A stretch of DNA of 64,000 nucleotides from the NCBI GenBank assembly GCA_014155875.1, contig JACEFZ010001371.1, forward strand, positions 750,501-814,500, given 5' to 3'. Position 1 is the stretch's first letter. Each line of letters begins with the position of its first letter. Of the stretch, positions 11,429 to 21,048 are shown piece after piece. The position numbers and the translations under genes were made by a program. Source of the stretch: Cepaea nemoralis (taxonomy: Eukaryota; Mollusca; Gastropoda; Stylommatophora; Helicidae). Below the pieces are notes generated by a model that was given only the letters and a program-made list of their open reading frames with translations, was not told where the DNA came from and made no database searches.

Positions 11429-11880
11429 CAACGATCACCGTTTATGCTTGTCTACGGTCGCTGTTCAACAGCTTCTTTCAAGGATCACAGTTTATGTTTG
11501 TCCAGGTCGCTGATTCAACATCTTCTTTCAACGATCACCGTTTATGTTTGTCTACGGTCGCTGATTCAACAGTTTCTTTCGACGATCACCGTTTATGTTT
11601 GTCCACGGTCGGTGTATCAACATCTTCTTTCAACAGGTTACCGTTTATGTTTGTCCAGGTCGCTGATTCACCAGTTTTTATCAACGATCACCGTTTATGT
11701 TTGTCCACGGTCGGTGTATCAACATCTTCTTTCAACAGGTTACCGTTTATGTTTGTCCAGGTCGCTGATTCACCAGTTTTTTTCAACGATCATCGTTTAT
11801 GTTTGTCCAGGTCGCTGATTCACCAGTTTTTATCAACGATCACCGTTTATGTTTGTCCACGTTCGCTTATTCACCGTGTT
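11429..11880. repeat. Minisatellite, 50/52-bp units with ~102-bp higher-order period
   Basis: The landmark CCGTTTATG recurs at spacings of 50, 50, 51, 52, 50, 52, 50 and 50 bp, about nine units. Two alternating unit types (ACGATCACCG and ACAGGTTACCG junctions) make a dimer of about 102 bp. Because 102 is divisible by 3, two plus-strand frames stay open for more than 200 codons with repetitive peptides (VYVCPRSVYQHLLST). I regard these frames as a by-product of repeat length. Confidence 0.92.
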
Positions 11881-11889
11881 ATCTTATCC

Positions 11890-12430
11890 CGCAGCTCTAT
11901 TGTGGAACATTCTTCCATAGTGTATTGAAGACACCACCAACCTCTCTACATACACTTACTTCCAAGACATTTGAACAATATCTTTACTTGAGATTATCGG
12001 TGCTACGGACGCGGATACTGTGGCCAAAGGACAGTAACGCATTTCACAATTACACGACACCGAGCAGAGGGTTATAAATCAGCTGTTGGCGGTTTTGGAG
12101 CAAACCGCTTGCGTCGATTTCGATTATATGATGCGTCGGTCGTTGATAAAATAATGGTAAATCCTGTACGTAAAAATTGCCTTGTAAATCACATTCTAAA
12201 AATTTTCGGATTGATTTCCACGTCCTGTGAAGCACATGCAGCTATCTTTAACTTCAAACAGACTACTTGCCCCTTAAAACTTAGGCACGTAGTCGTGATT
12301 TGTGCAGTTCCGTGCGTTTGCAGTGTATTTATTGTTAGTTACTGTTTCTTCAGATTAATATAATAAGCGACGCATCAATGTAATAAAGTATGACAGGAAA
12401 GAGAAGATTAAGGTAAAATATCAGACGAAC
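11890..12430. other. Unassigned spacer
   Basis: No feature could be supported. Short open frames on both strands have no recognisable motif. Confidence 0.4.
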
Positions 12431-12439
12431 CCGCGTTCT

Positions 12440-12482
12440 CAATTCTGAACCATTTGAAAATAAAATTCGTTCTTTCGTTCAC
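12440..12482 (+). mobile_element. Solo LINE-B-type 3' tail fragment
   Basis: CCATTTGAAAATAAAATTCG followed by TTCTTTCGTTC matches the terminal segment of LINE-B copies (CCTTTGAAAATAAAGTTC plus TTCG repeats) at 20770-20872 and, on the minus strand, at 2266 and 16860. Only the last few tens of bases are present. Confidence 0.6.
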
Positions 12483-12689
12483 AACTAGTAATTATATTGT
12501 CATATATAAGCCATTGTGATAAGGTAGTCTTAAACAAACATTCCTTATCAGGCAGTTTTTGTTCTGTCTTTTCTCAAAAATTAGTTTGTACAATCTAGTG
12601 ATTAGATGTCAACAGTATTTTGTGGAAATTGTAGTGTAATTTTGAGTCAACTAATTTAACATTCTGCTGAACTCAGTAAATCATAAATA

Positions 12690-12758
12690 GCCAATGCATG
12701 CTGGGGTTAATTGCAACGTCCTGTAAAGGAAATGCAACTAACTTAATTTTAACACTAG
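12690..12758 (+). mobile_element. SINE-1 core fragment
   Basis: GCTGGGGTTAATTGCAACG and then CGTCCTGTAAAGGAAATGC match the 3' end of the SINE-1 core found in about nine places here. The 5' half and tRNA-like head are missing. Confidence 0.7.
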
Positions 12759-12759
12759 G

Positions 12760-12910
12760 AGTCGTGGTGGCACAGTGGCTATCTGGCTTGCCTGCCGGTC
12801 CCATGGTCATGTGTTCGAATCTTGACCGAGGCAGTTACAAGAAAATTAATCTTGGCCTCCAGGTCTACCAACTTAGATATGTGCCAGGAATAAAGTAGGT
12901 AAAGGCGGCC
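12760..12910 (+). mobile_element. tRNA-headed SINE (type 5)
   Basis: A tRNA-like head starts GTCGTGGTGGCACAGTGG (A-box-like) and carries the B-box-like GTGTTCGAATC about 45 bp later. A body without coding potential follows, ending near AAAGTAGGTAAAGGCGG. It directly follows the SINE-1 fragment. No clear TSD was found. Not a functional tRNA: the acceptor stem does not close. Confidence 0.55.
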
Positions 12911-13172
12911 GGCGTGACATGTAGTACATCAATAATCAAGTGCAGGTTGTCTATAAACATGTGGGGCAAGCATTTTATATCTTATATAGTCGCGTTACCC
13001 TCTAAGGACAGCAATAATTTTCAAATGAATATCCTATCTGTGGCTGCCTCGGTCACGGGAATATTAATCGGAGCCATGAAAGGACCATAATATAACTTCT
13101 ATTTGAAGTTGAATGGAGTAGGGGTAGTGGTATAATCGAGTCGAAAACTATATATCTACTGCGATTCAAAAA

Positions 13173-13480
13173 GTGGAAAACGGTTACGAAACATATAACA
13201 TCTTCCCCAGTAAATACCTCAACGACACTCTGCGGAAAACGGTTACGAAACATATAACATCTTCCCCAGTAAATACATCAACGACACTCTGCGGAAAACG
13301 GTTACGAAACATATAACATCTTCCCCAGTAAATACATCAACGACACTCTGCGGAAAACGGTTACGAAACATAACATCTTCCCCAGTAAATACCTCAACGA
13401 CACTCTGCGGAAAACGGTTACGAAACATATAACATCTTCCCCAGTAAATACCTCGACGACACTCTGCGGAAAAACACCGT
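13173..13480. repeat. 59-bp minisatellite, ~5 units
   Basis: AAAACGGTTACGAAACATA recurs at 13177, 13236, 13295, 13354 and 13411, and a partial unit at 13470. The period is 59 bp, with one 57-bp unit that lacks a TA. Units are nearly identical, differing mostly at CCTCAACG versus CATCAACG, which suggests recent amplification or ongoing homogenisation. Confidence 0.95.
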
Positions 13481-13599
13481 TATTCCGCCGTTATTTTATC
13501 GGAAGTATAATCGAAAACTATAGATCTAGAGCGACTCAAGGATTGAAAAACAGTCCTTTACTTGTATCTACTTATGTTACCATTCGTCTCCCTATTTGG

Positions 13600-13925
13600 G
13601 CCAAATAATCACAGAAGATGCAGGATGTGAAACGGAAATCAGATCAAAGACTAGGGCAGCCAACAAGGTTCAGTAATGCTGAACTGCGACAACAAATAAT
13701 CACTATGCATATCTGGCCCGTAACACAATGCTGCTCTACAACAAGACTCCGAAAAAAAGAGACGATAAGAAGTGAAAGTATGTGCAGCCACACGACAAGA
13801 GTTGAATACTGAAGATAGATAGCTACTAAAGACGATAAAACAAAGAAAACTGAAATATTTTGGCCACTTGAAACATCATGGTAGTTTGGAAAGAACAATA
13901 ATGGAGGGGTACATTCAATGGCAAA
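13600..13925 (+). pseudogene. RTE-like LINE C-terminal fragment
   Basis: With frame correction the plus strand reads RFSNAELRQQ early and TIKQRKLKYFGHLKHHGSL then ERTIMEGYIQWQ at 13815-13920. This is the usual KLKYFGH...ILEGK block near the end of RTE-like ORFs. It lies immediately upstream of a separate endonuclease domain (13955), so it belongs to a different or rearranged copy. Confidence 0.6.
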
Positions 13926-13929
13926 CTAA

Positions 13930-15160
13930 CTTCTTTAAATATGCCTAGTTTATTATGATTCGTTGTATCACAGAACGTCACAAGAAAAGGACAGCACTAC
14001 TGAAATTTGCGACATGGAATGTTCGATCATTAAGCGAAGACGGAATATTGAATAACATCATACAAGAAATCCGAAGAGATAATATTAATATATTAGGAAT
14101 GTGCGAGACGAGATGGAAAGGAACAAGGATTAAGCCAGGGAAGGATTTTAAGATTATTTATTCTGGGGGAGAAGAAAGGCAAAGAGGTGTAGCAATTATC
14201 TTATCAGACATCAATATCTGTAAAAGGATGTTGGGCAGTATCATAAGGGTTCTAATGGTAAAATTAATCTGCAGACATTTTAACATAAACGCCATTCAAA
14301 TATATGCACGAACAGGAGAAAGCAGTGAAGATAGTAAAGAGGAATTTTATAATGAGACTGAGAATACATTCACGAAATGTAAGAATTCAGAAATAAATAT
14401 CATAATGAGCGACTTCAACGCAAAAGTAAGAAATCAAGGCGATGGATGCACAGTGGGCAAACATGGTTTGGGAGAACGAAACGAGAGATTATACAGGCTT
14501 GTAGAATGAGCAAAAGAGCAAGAAATGATTGTCGGAAACATCTGGTTCAAGCACCATCCTAGAATATTATGGACATAGCGGAGTACTGGCAGCAGGATTA
14601 TAAACCAGATTGATTACATCCTGATTGGCAGAAGGTTTCGAAATACGTTAACAGTCATCGCAAAAACAGTTTCAAATGCTGACTTTTACAGTGATCACAG
14701 ATTGCTTACAGGTACATTGAAGGTAATTTTTTTAAAAATCAAGTATGCAAATGGAAACACTAAAATTGATCTGCATACATTGACAAATGACAAGGAAATA
14801 CAAGACAATTTCAACACAATAGTAAATTTTTTTTTTAAATTAATAAACAGTAATATTTGATAATAAAAATAAACAGATTTAATATACTGTTTGACCTAGA
14901 GATCATATTTCAAGATGTGGCTGATCAATGGGAAATGTTGAAGACTTCAATCAGTTTGGCTGCAGAAACAACTATTCTAAAGTTAAAGAAAGTGGGTCGT
15001 AAGAAAAGGATGACTTAAGCAATTTTACAACTAATGGAAACAGGAAAACACAGCAAAAATAATCTTGAAAAATATGAAGAGATTCACAGAGAAGTCAGAA
15101 CATTATGCAGGAGGCAAAAGCCGAGAAAAATTTCATCCAAAATTGAAAAACAAAAATCAA
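13930..15160 (+). pseudogene. LINE-L, RTE-like endonuclease domain
   Basis: An open frame at 13955-14509 encodes LLKFATWNVRSLSED, ILGMCETRWKG, FKIIYSGGEERQRGVAIIL and INIIMSDFNAKVRNQGDG. After a stop at 14509 the frame continues with RIINQIDYILIGRRF and NADFYSDHRLLTG. These are the ordered N, E, D-N and SDH motifs of an EEP endonuclease as seen in RTE-type LINEs. The GDFN motif has become SDFN. Past 14720 the linker is frame-broken, down to RRQKPRKISSKIEKQ. A LINE-E fragment interrupts at 15163, and RT sequence resumes at about 15481. Confidence 0.8.
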
Positions 15161-15162
15161 TC

Positions 15163-15480
15163 AATCAATCATGTGCCATGCCGGAAAGCGTGGGCGGTCA
15201 TGACTCGCCATTTCACTCGATCACCAGAGTCGTGGATCAGCTCAGTGTTTCTGTCTCGTCCATGCCACTTGGCCAAGCCACCCAGGTATTTTCCTCTCGG
15301 TCTTCCTCTTGGTCTGTTCCCCTCGATCTTGCCAGTTGTCAATAAGTTCTCCAATTCATTTCTTCTCATAACATGTCCAACAAATTTTGACTGTCTTCGT
15401 CTAATTTCTCTAATCAGTCTACGATTTTCATTTGTCTCCTGTAGTTCTTAGTCATTGGTTTTTCTATCTGTCCACAACAG
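15163..15480 (-). mobile_element. LINE-E 3' fragment, (TGAT)n tail
   Basis: The minus strand encodes MRRNELENLLTTGKIEGN, RPRGRPRGKYLGGLAKW and ELIHDSGDRVKWRVMTAHAF, the conserved C-terminus of LINE-E. A (TGAT)n tail reads as TCAATCAATCAATC at 15157-15170 on the plus strand. It interrupts LINE-L. It is 5'-truncated, and I could not define a convincing TSD. Confidence 0.85.
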
Positions 15481-16585
15481 TAATAATACAAAATTATGCA
15501 CAAAATACTTCCGGACATATACTAATAAAAGAACACGTACATCAACAGGGTGTCTAAGATCAAAAGATGGAAAAATCGTACTAGAAAAGTTCAGATTTTA
15601 CATGTATAGTAAGATTATGTGAAAGACATTTATGGTTATACCTGACAACAGTATGATATTCGAAATAATAATGATGGACCATCCATTTTGAAGATAGGAG
15701 ATTCAGAATTAGAGAAAGTTGTAAGGAGGGTAAAGGAGGAATGTGATATTGGAGGAACATCCAAGCTGCTTGGTTATGCAGATGATATAGATATTATAGG
15801 GGAAAATGAACAAAAGACATTGGAAATATTGACTCACTAAAAGGAAAAAGCCCAATAGATGGGCCTGGTTATCAACCAAGATATGACAGAATATATGGTA
15901 ATTTCAAGAGAAGGAATGACTAAAAACCTCTGGCCACATACAAATAGATAATATGACCATTAAAAGAACGGAAACATACAAATACCTGGGTACAATCTTC
16001 AACTGCTCCAACATCATAAGGGAAGAAATACAAACTAGAATCAATTCTGGAAAGATATACTATGCACTACAACATTTACTAAAACCAAATGCGCTATCTC
16101 GTAACACCAAGATCACAATATACAAAACACTGATCAGACCAGTTGTGCTGTATGGCTCTGAAACCTGGAGTACAACGAAAGGAGACGAAGCCTTGCTACA
16201 AACCTTTGAGAACAAAGATTTAAGACGCATCTTTGGACCCATTAGGGATACACAAAGTGGAGAGTGGAAAAGAAGAAGTAACAAAGACATTTATGATCTG
16301 TTTAAGTCCCCTCTAATCACTGGTATCATGAAGGCTAATAGACTACAATGGCTGGGGCATATAGAAAGAATGGAAGATAATAGAAACAAAACTCGCTTAC
16401 ACTCAGGAAATAAATGACCGTAGACCCCAAGGTAGACCAAGAAGACGGTGGAGGGATAATATATATATATACAGACCTACAAGCACTTGGAATCAACGAC
16501 TGGCAAGATAAGGTCAACCAGAGAGACGAATGAAGACGGATTGTATCTGCAGCAAAGAACCTCAATGGCTCGGAACGCTGAAGAA
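15481..16585 (+). pseudogene. LINE-L reverse-transcriptase C-terminal half
   Basis: Plus-strand pieces include KLEKVVRRVKEECDIGG, the catalytic LLGYADDIDIIG (YADD) at about 15770 and RTETYKYLGTIFNC. They are followed by TIYKTLIRPVVLYGSETWST, DLRRIFGPIRD and NRLQWLGHIERMEDNR (15953-16417), then [10 protein letters not shown] and a final [18 protein letters not shown] block before the TA microsatellite. Stops and frameshifts are present throughout. Probably the second half of the LINE-L copy starting at 13930, though part of the RT between them is missing. Confidence 0.8.
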
Positions 16586-16693
<108 letters not shown>

Positions 16694-16859
16694 ACAAGCT
16701 GCCATAAAGATTGATAATGAAGTAGGTCAATATCAACCCATTTAGAGAGATGTGAGACAGGGATGTGTAATGATTCCAGATCCTTTTTCCTTCTGCAGTG
16801 AAAATATTTTCAGAAATGTAGAAGATATGAAAGGAATCGTCATTGTGGGACGTAACATC

Positions 16860-18556
16860 GAACAAACGAACGAACGAACAAACTTTATTTTCAAAGGGTT
16901 AAGAATTGGGCACGCAGGCCCGACTAACATTCTGCCCTTCTATCATTCTCTTTCGTACATTATTTCATTCACATATCATTCAATGCTATCAGAGAACAGC
17001 AACAATATAAAAGATATGCATTATAAAGGCATGGGCAAAATGCGAACATCAATACTATACGACTTAGTAATATTAGCTAATGGTGTGAAACTTGTTATTA
17101 GCCATGCGGAATATACTGGCCTACCAAAATGGGACTGGCTGTTATACTAGGGTTTTGTTATTATTATTTGTATTATTAAGGGGAAGATAATCCGTACTGA
17201 GATAGTGTTCGAATAATTTGCGATTATATGTATATGGAATGGTGATGTCTTTGATTGCTAGTGGAAGATTGTTTCACATCTGAGCTGCAGAGTACGTTAA
17301 GCTTGTTTTATATAAGTCAATCCTAGGCTTTGGAATGTGTAATATATTTAATCGTTTACTGTGTCTAGCATTATATTTAAACAATGACCAAAGGTAATTT
17401 GGGGCATTCCGATGTAGGATTTTGTGAATTAGTTTAGCCTTATTGAAAAGCAGGCGTTTGCGGAGTGGTAGTAACTGAAGGCGTTAATGCAGGCTATGAT
17501 TGTCAGATAAATGTTTGCTATAAATTAGACTCATGGCCCGTTTCTAGAGTGAGTAAAGTCGCTTGGTGCTTGAATTAGAACAACCGTCCCAGATTGTAGA
17601 GCAGTAGTCAAAATGTGTCTGTATATGAGAAGTATAGAATAGTTTCCTTGTGTCCTCATCAAGGAAATTTTTGATTTTGGCGAGTTGGTAGACTTTTTTC
17701 GCTGTTTGTTTAGTGAGCGCTTGAACATAGGAATTAAAGGTTAGGTTTCTATCAATGATTAGACCTAATGTTTTGTGCTCAATTACACTTTTTACTGGCA
17801 TATTATCGATGTGAAGTTCTTCTTTCGTTCGCCTGAAATATGCTTATAACTGCAATGTTGTCTCTTGTATGAATCCAACAGTCTTTTTTAGTTCATTCAG
17901 CGGTCCATAGAGTTTATCTTCCACTGTTGTCTCTCTAGGCCAGAAGGTTCGCCTGGATATGTTGTAGTTTGGGCAATCCTGGAGTATGTGCTCTGCTGTC
18001 TGCGACGCCAAACCACATGTGCACATGGCTGAGTCACCAATCTTGAATTTTGTATACATGTGGTTGCGTAATCTATTGTCTCCTGTTCTGGGGCGCAGAA
18101 GAATGGCCTGTTCTGGTCTGTCCATAACGTGGTAGTCGTCTTGAGTAAGGTTTGGTGGCCTTCTGACTGATTTGATCATTCTTTTCTTTTGGTGGTATGT
18201 AATAGGCACATCAGGTTGTTCTTCTTTTGCTCCTTCCTTAGCCAATCGATCAGCTCTGTCGTTTCCGGGGACTCCACAGTGGGATGGTAGCCACTGTATG
18301 GTGATCTTACGCTGACTGCTAAGTTCAGAAAGTAGTGTCCTCAGAACTGGCAATTTCCCAGACAGGAGCGCCTCTATTACGGATTTTGCATATGTCAATA
18401 TCACCACAGGTTGTGTACCATGGCTGGTATTTTGTAATTTCTATGTGGCTATCTTGATTGCCTCAATGTGAAGTTGAAGTGATGTGTGTGAGTTTAGAGT
18501 TTTAAGTCGTTGTCTGGTTGTTAATAACATTGATTTTGTTTTAGTGATATAGTTTT
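16860..18556 (-). mobile_element. LINE-B copy, 5'-truncated, inserted in LINE-E
   Basis: The 3' tail reads GAAC repeats, TTTATTTTCAAAGGGTTAAG and GGGCACGCAGGCCCG on the plus strand (16860-16945). A 3' UTR and ORF2 C-terminal coding follow: SVIEHKTLGLIIDRNLTFNS, QLAKIKNFLDEDTRKLFY and, upstream, TKTKSMLLTTRQRLKTLNS (18475-18553). It is interrupted by a LINE-C fragment (17819-18465). Flanking sequences CGTAACATC (16851-16859) and CGTGAGATC (18557-18565) match at 7 of 9 positions and are a plausible decayed TSD. This copy links the TTCG-type tail to LINE-B. Confidence 0.87.
17819..18465 (-). mobile_element. LINE-C-type RNase H fragment, inserted in LINE-B
   Basis: The minus strand encodes the RNase H C-terminus: VIEALLSGKLPVLRTLLSEL, ITIQWLPSHCGVPGNDRADR and LAKEGAKEEQPDVPI. 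The I-clade terminal knuckle follows, CTCGLASQTAEHILQDCPNY, with a close LINE-C counterpart at the end of the 1228-aa protein. The 3' end is GGCGAACGAAAGAAG, like the (GAA)n tail of LINE-C. Exact 10-bp flanking repeats ATGTGAAGTT lie at 17809-17818 and 18466-18475. This makes a third nesting level in the block. Confidence 0.92.
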
Positions 18557-19326
18557 CGTGAGATCAATAACATTAGATATGCGGATGATACATTATTGAT
18601 TACAGACAATGAGCAGGATCTGCAACATTTAGTAGATGCAGTTGTTGCACACGGTGAACAACTAGGATTATAATTAAATTGTAAGAAGACACAGATTATG
18701 GGATCGTCAGTAGGGAAAAGAAAGTCCACAATATAATATACAAGTAAATGGGAATATTCTTAAAAAATGTGAATCGGTACAATTATCTCGGAACAGTCAT
18801 AACATCTGATGGGAGATGCCTTGAAGAGATTAAAACAAGAGGGGGACCCTTTTGCAAGACGAAAAACAATCTGATCAATAAAAAGATGTCAATTACAACG
18901 AGAAAAATATTGTTGAGGTGCTACATAGAACCTGTACTCTTGCATGGATGTGAAGCGTTTACAATGAGCAGACAAGCTGAAAAACATCTGATGGCCGTAA
19001 AAATGTGGTTTCTGAAGAAAATGTAAAGAATACCACAGACAGACAGAAAAGTCAATGACCACGTCCTACAAGAAACAAATGAAAATCGTAAACTGATTAG
19101 AGAAATTAGACGTAGGCAGTCAAACATGTTTGGTCACGTTATGAGAAGAAATAAATTGGACAACTTGGTGACAACTGGCAAGATTGAGGGAAAGAGAACA
19201 AGAGGAAGATAGAGAAGTGCATACTTGGATGGCTTGGCCACGTGGTATAAGAACACAGAGCTGATCCACAACTCTGGTGATCGCGTGAGATGGTGAATCT
19301 TGACCGCCCACGCTTATCGGCATGGC

Positions 19327-19556
19327 ACAAAATGAATGGAATGAATATGTCCGGGAAGAGAGTAAAAGGAAAGACAATTAAAAGATGGGTGCAGGATGTG
19401 GCAGATGATCTCCAGATTGGTGTTCCGGCTGCGGGGCATCTTGCTTATGACCGAGTAGTTTTCCGGAAGGTTGTTATGGGAACGAGATTTTGCAAAGGAC
19501 ATGCTACTGAATGAATGAATGAATGAATGAATGAATGAATGAATGAATGAATGGTA
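19327..19556 (+). pseudogene. LINE-J 3' end with (GAAT)n tail
   Basis: The frame GKRVKGKTIKRWVQDVADDL ... AYDRVVFRKVV ... GHATE resembles the terminal GRPKTRW...DR..W..GHAT block of RTE-like LINEs but differs from LINE-E. A perfect (TGAA)n run of about 11 repeats follows at 19510-19553, interpreted as the retroposon tail. Only the last ~60 codons are present. Confidence 0.7.
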
Positions 19557-19659
19557 TTATCGTGGTTTGCATAGAAATGACTGGCAAGAAAACAGATCAA
19601 TTAAACACATTCGTAAAGACGTTGCTAAAAATAGACAACTATTGAACATCATACAAACA

Positions 19660-20400
19660 AGAGGGTTAACTTTTGTGGTCACAATATAAGACATGATGCC
19701 TACTTCTGTGGTCACAATACAAGACATGGGTGTCTTCTCTTATGGTAACAAATAAAAAATGACTGCTTACTTCTGTGGTCACATTATAATGCATGGGTGC
19801 CTAGTTCTGTGGTCACATTATAATGCACGGGTGTCATCTCTTGTGGTCACAATATAAAACATGAGTGCCTAGTTCTGTGGTCACATTATAATGAATGGGT
19901 GCCTAGTTCTGTGGTCACATTGTAATGAATGGGTGCCTAGTTCTGTGGTCACATTATAATGCATGGGTGCCTAGTTCTGTGGTCACATTATAATGCATGG
20001 GTGCCTAGTTCTGTGGTCACATTATAATTCATGGGTGCCTACTTCTGTGGTCACATTATAATGCATGGGTGCCTAGTTCTGTGGTCACATTATAATGCAC
20101 GAGTGTCATCTCTTGTGGTCACAATATAAGACATGAGTGCCTACTTCTGTGGTCACAATATAGACATGGCTGTCTACTTCTGTGGTCACATTTAAGGCAT
20201 GGGTGTCTACATCTGCGGTTACAGTATAAGACATGACTGTCTACTTCTGTGGTCCCATTATAAGGCATGGGTGCCGACTTATGTGGTGGCAATATACGGC
20301 ATGGCTGCCAATTTATGTGGTGGCAATTTTAAGTGGTGGCAATATAAAGCATCGCTGCCTACTTATGTGGTTACAATATAAGGCATGGGTACCTACTACT
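19660..20400. repeat. 34-bp minisatellite (~21 units)
   Basis: TTCTGTGGTCACATTATAA plus GCATGGGTGCCTAG repeats with a period of 34 bp (for example starts at 19931 and 19965). Units diverge at both ends, where ACTTATGTGGTGGCAATAT variants appear. No coding meaning. Confidence 0.93.
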
Positions 20401-20499
20401 GAAAGTACTGAAAGACACGATCACATGACGTCCTAGAAAAACTACATTACACACGCGTGCTTGACGTTAGAATACACCTTCATGCTAAACTGAAGAACA

Positions 20500-20560
20500 C
20501 ACGAACACATTTTCAAAGAGCTAACATCAGGCACACAGGCCCGTCTAACATTCAGCTGAC
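20500..20560 (-). mobile_element. LINE-B-type 3' tail fragment
   Basis: CACATTTTCAAAGAGCTAAC and GGCACACAGGCCCGTCTAAC on the plus strand are the reverse complement of the LINE-B terminal segment. A second tail in the opposite orientation ends at 20872, so the two tails face away from each other around 20560-20765. Confidence 0.6.
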
Positions 20561-20764
20561 AATAGATGGATCGTATTGGGTGGTCATGATCTTGTGGCTT
20601 TAACACTTATCTTCTGACTGAATGACATAATACATGATTTTTAACAGTGGCTTCCTTTCTTGTCTGTCTTTATGCTGTACCTCTTTTGTCTTTCAGCGCC
20701 AGGAGATAAAGGACTTTCTTGACAAGTCTTTTAGTGAACTATTTATAATGAGATGTTTGTAACA
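20561..20764. other. Probable LINE-B 3' UTR remnant
   Basis: No motif is present. It sits between two oppositely oriented LINE-B tails, and part may be 3' UTR of the copy ending at 20872. Confidence 0.35.
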
Positions 20765-20872
20765 TGCACAATTAATGAACGAAAGATGAGTGATTGGAAG
20801 GGCCGAATTTAAGACGAGACTACATGCCCAATGACGACCCTTTGAAAATAAAGTTCATTCGTTCGTTCCCTC
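20765..20872 (+). mobile_element. LINE-B-type 3' end
   Basis: AATGAACGAAAGATGAGTG, GGAAGGGCCGAATTTAAGAC and CCCTTTGAAAATAAAGTTC, then ATTCGTTCGTTC, match the terminal 100 bp of LINE-B (compare 42205-42310). The AATAAA inside it may serve as a polyadenylation signal. No coding part is attached. Confidence 0.75.
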
Positions 20873-21048
20873 CTTTTCCTCCTCATCCCCCTCCTCTTCC
20901 TCCTCCTCCTCCTCCTTCTTCTTCACTTCAACTTCTTCCTAGACCTTCATACGTCAATATAAATAAATCTAATGAAAACATAAATTTGTTTGAGCTTGTT
21001 GATATCTCCATAGATGTTTTTTTTTTTAATTCCGGTCTTACAACAATA
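20873..21048. other. CT-rich spacer up to the LINE-H insertion site
   Basis: A CCTCCTCTT-type low-complexity stretch (20873-20930) is followed by an AT-rich segment with a poly(T) at 21019-21028. The 9 bp ACAACAATA at 21040-21048 is the left target duplication of LINE-H. Confidence 0.7.

Noticed and set aside
12760..12860. A functional tRNA gene
   Set aside because: A- and B-box-like words are present, but the cloverleaf does not close and the sequence continues into a SINE body. The same applies at 52009, 54023, 59195 and 61114.
19660..20400. CRISPR-like array
   Set aside because: Units are contiguous without unique spacers. It is a eukaryotic minisatellite; the same holds for the 31-, 59- and 64-bp arrays.
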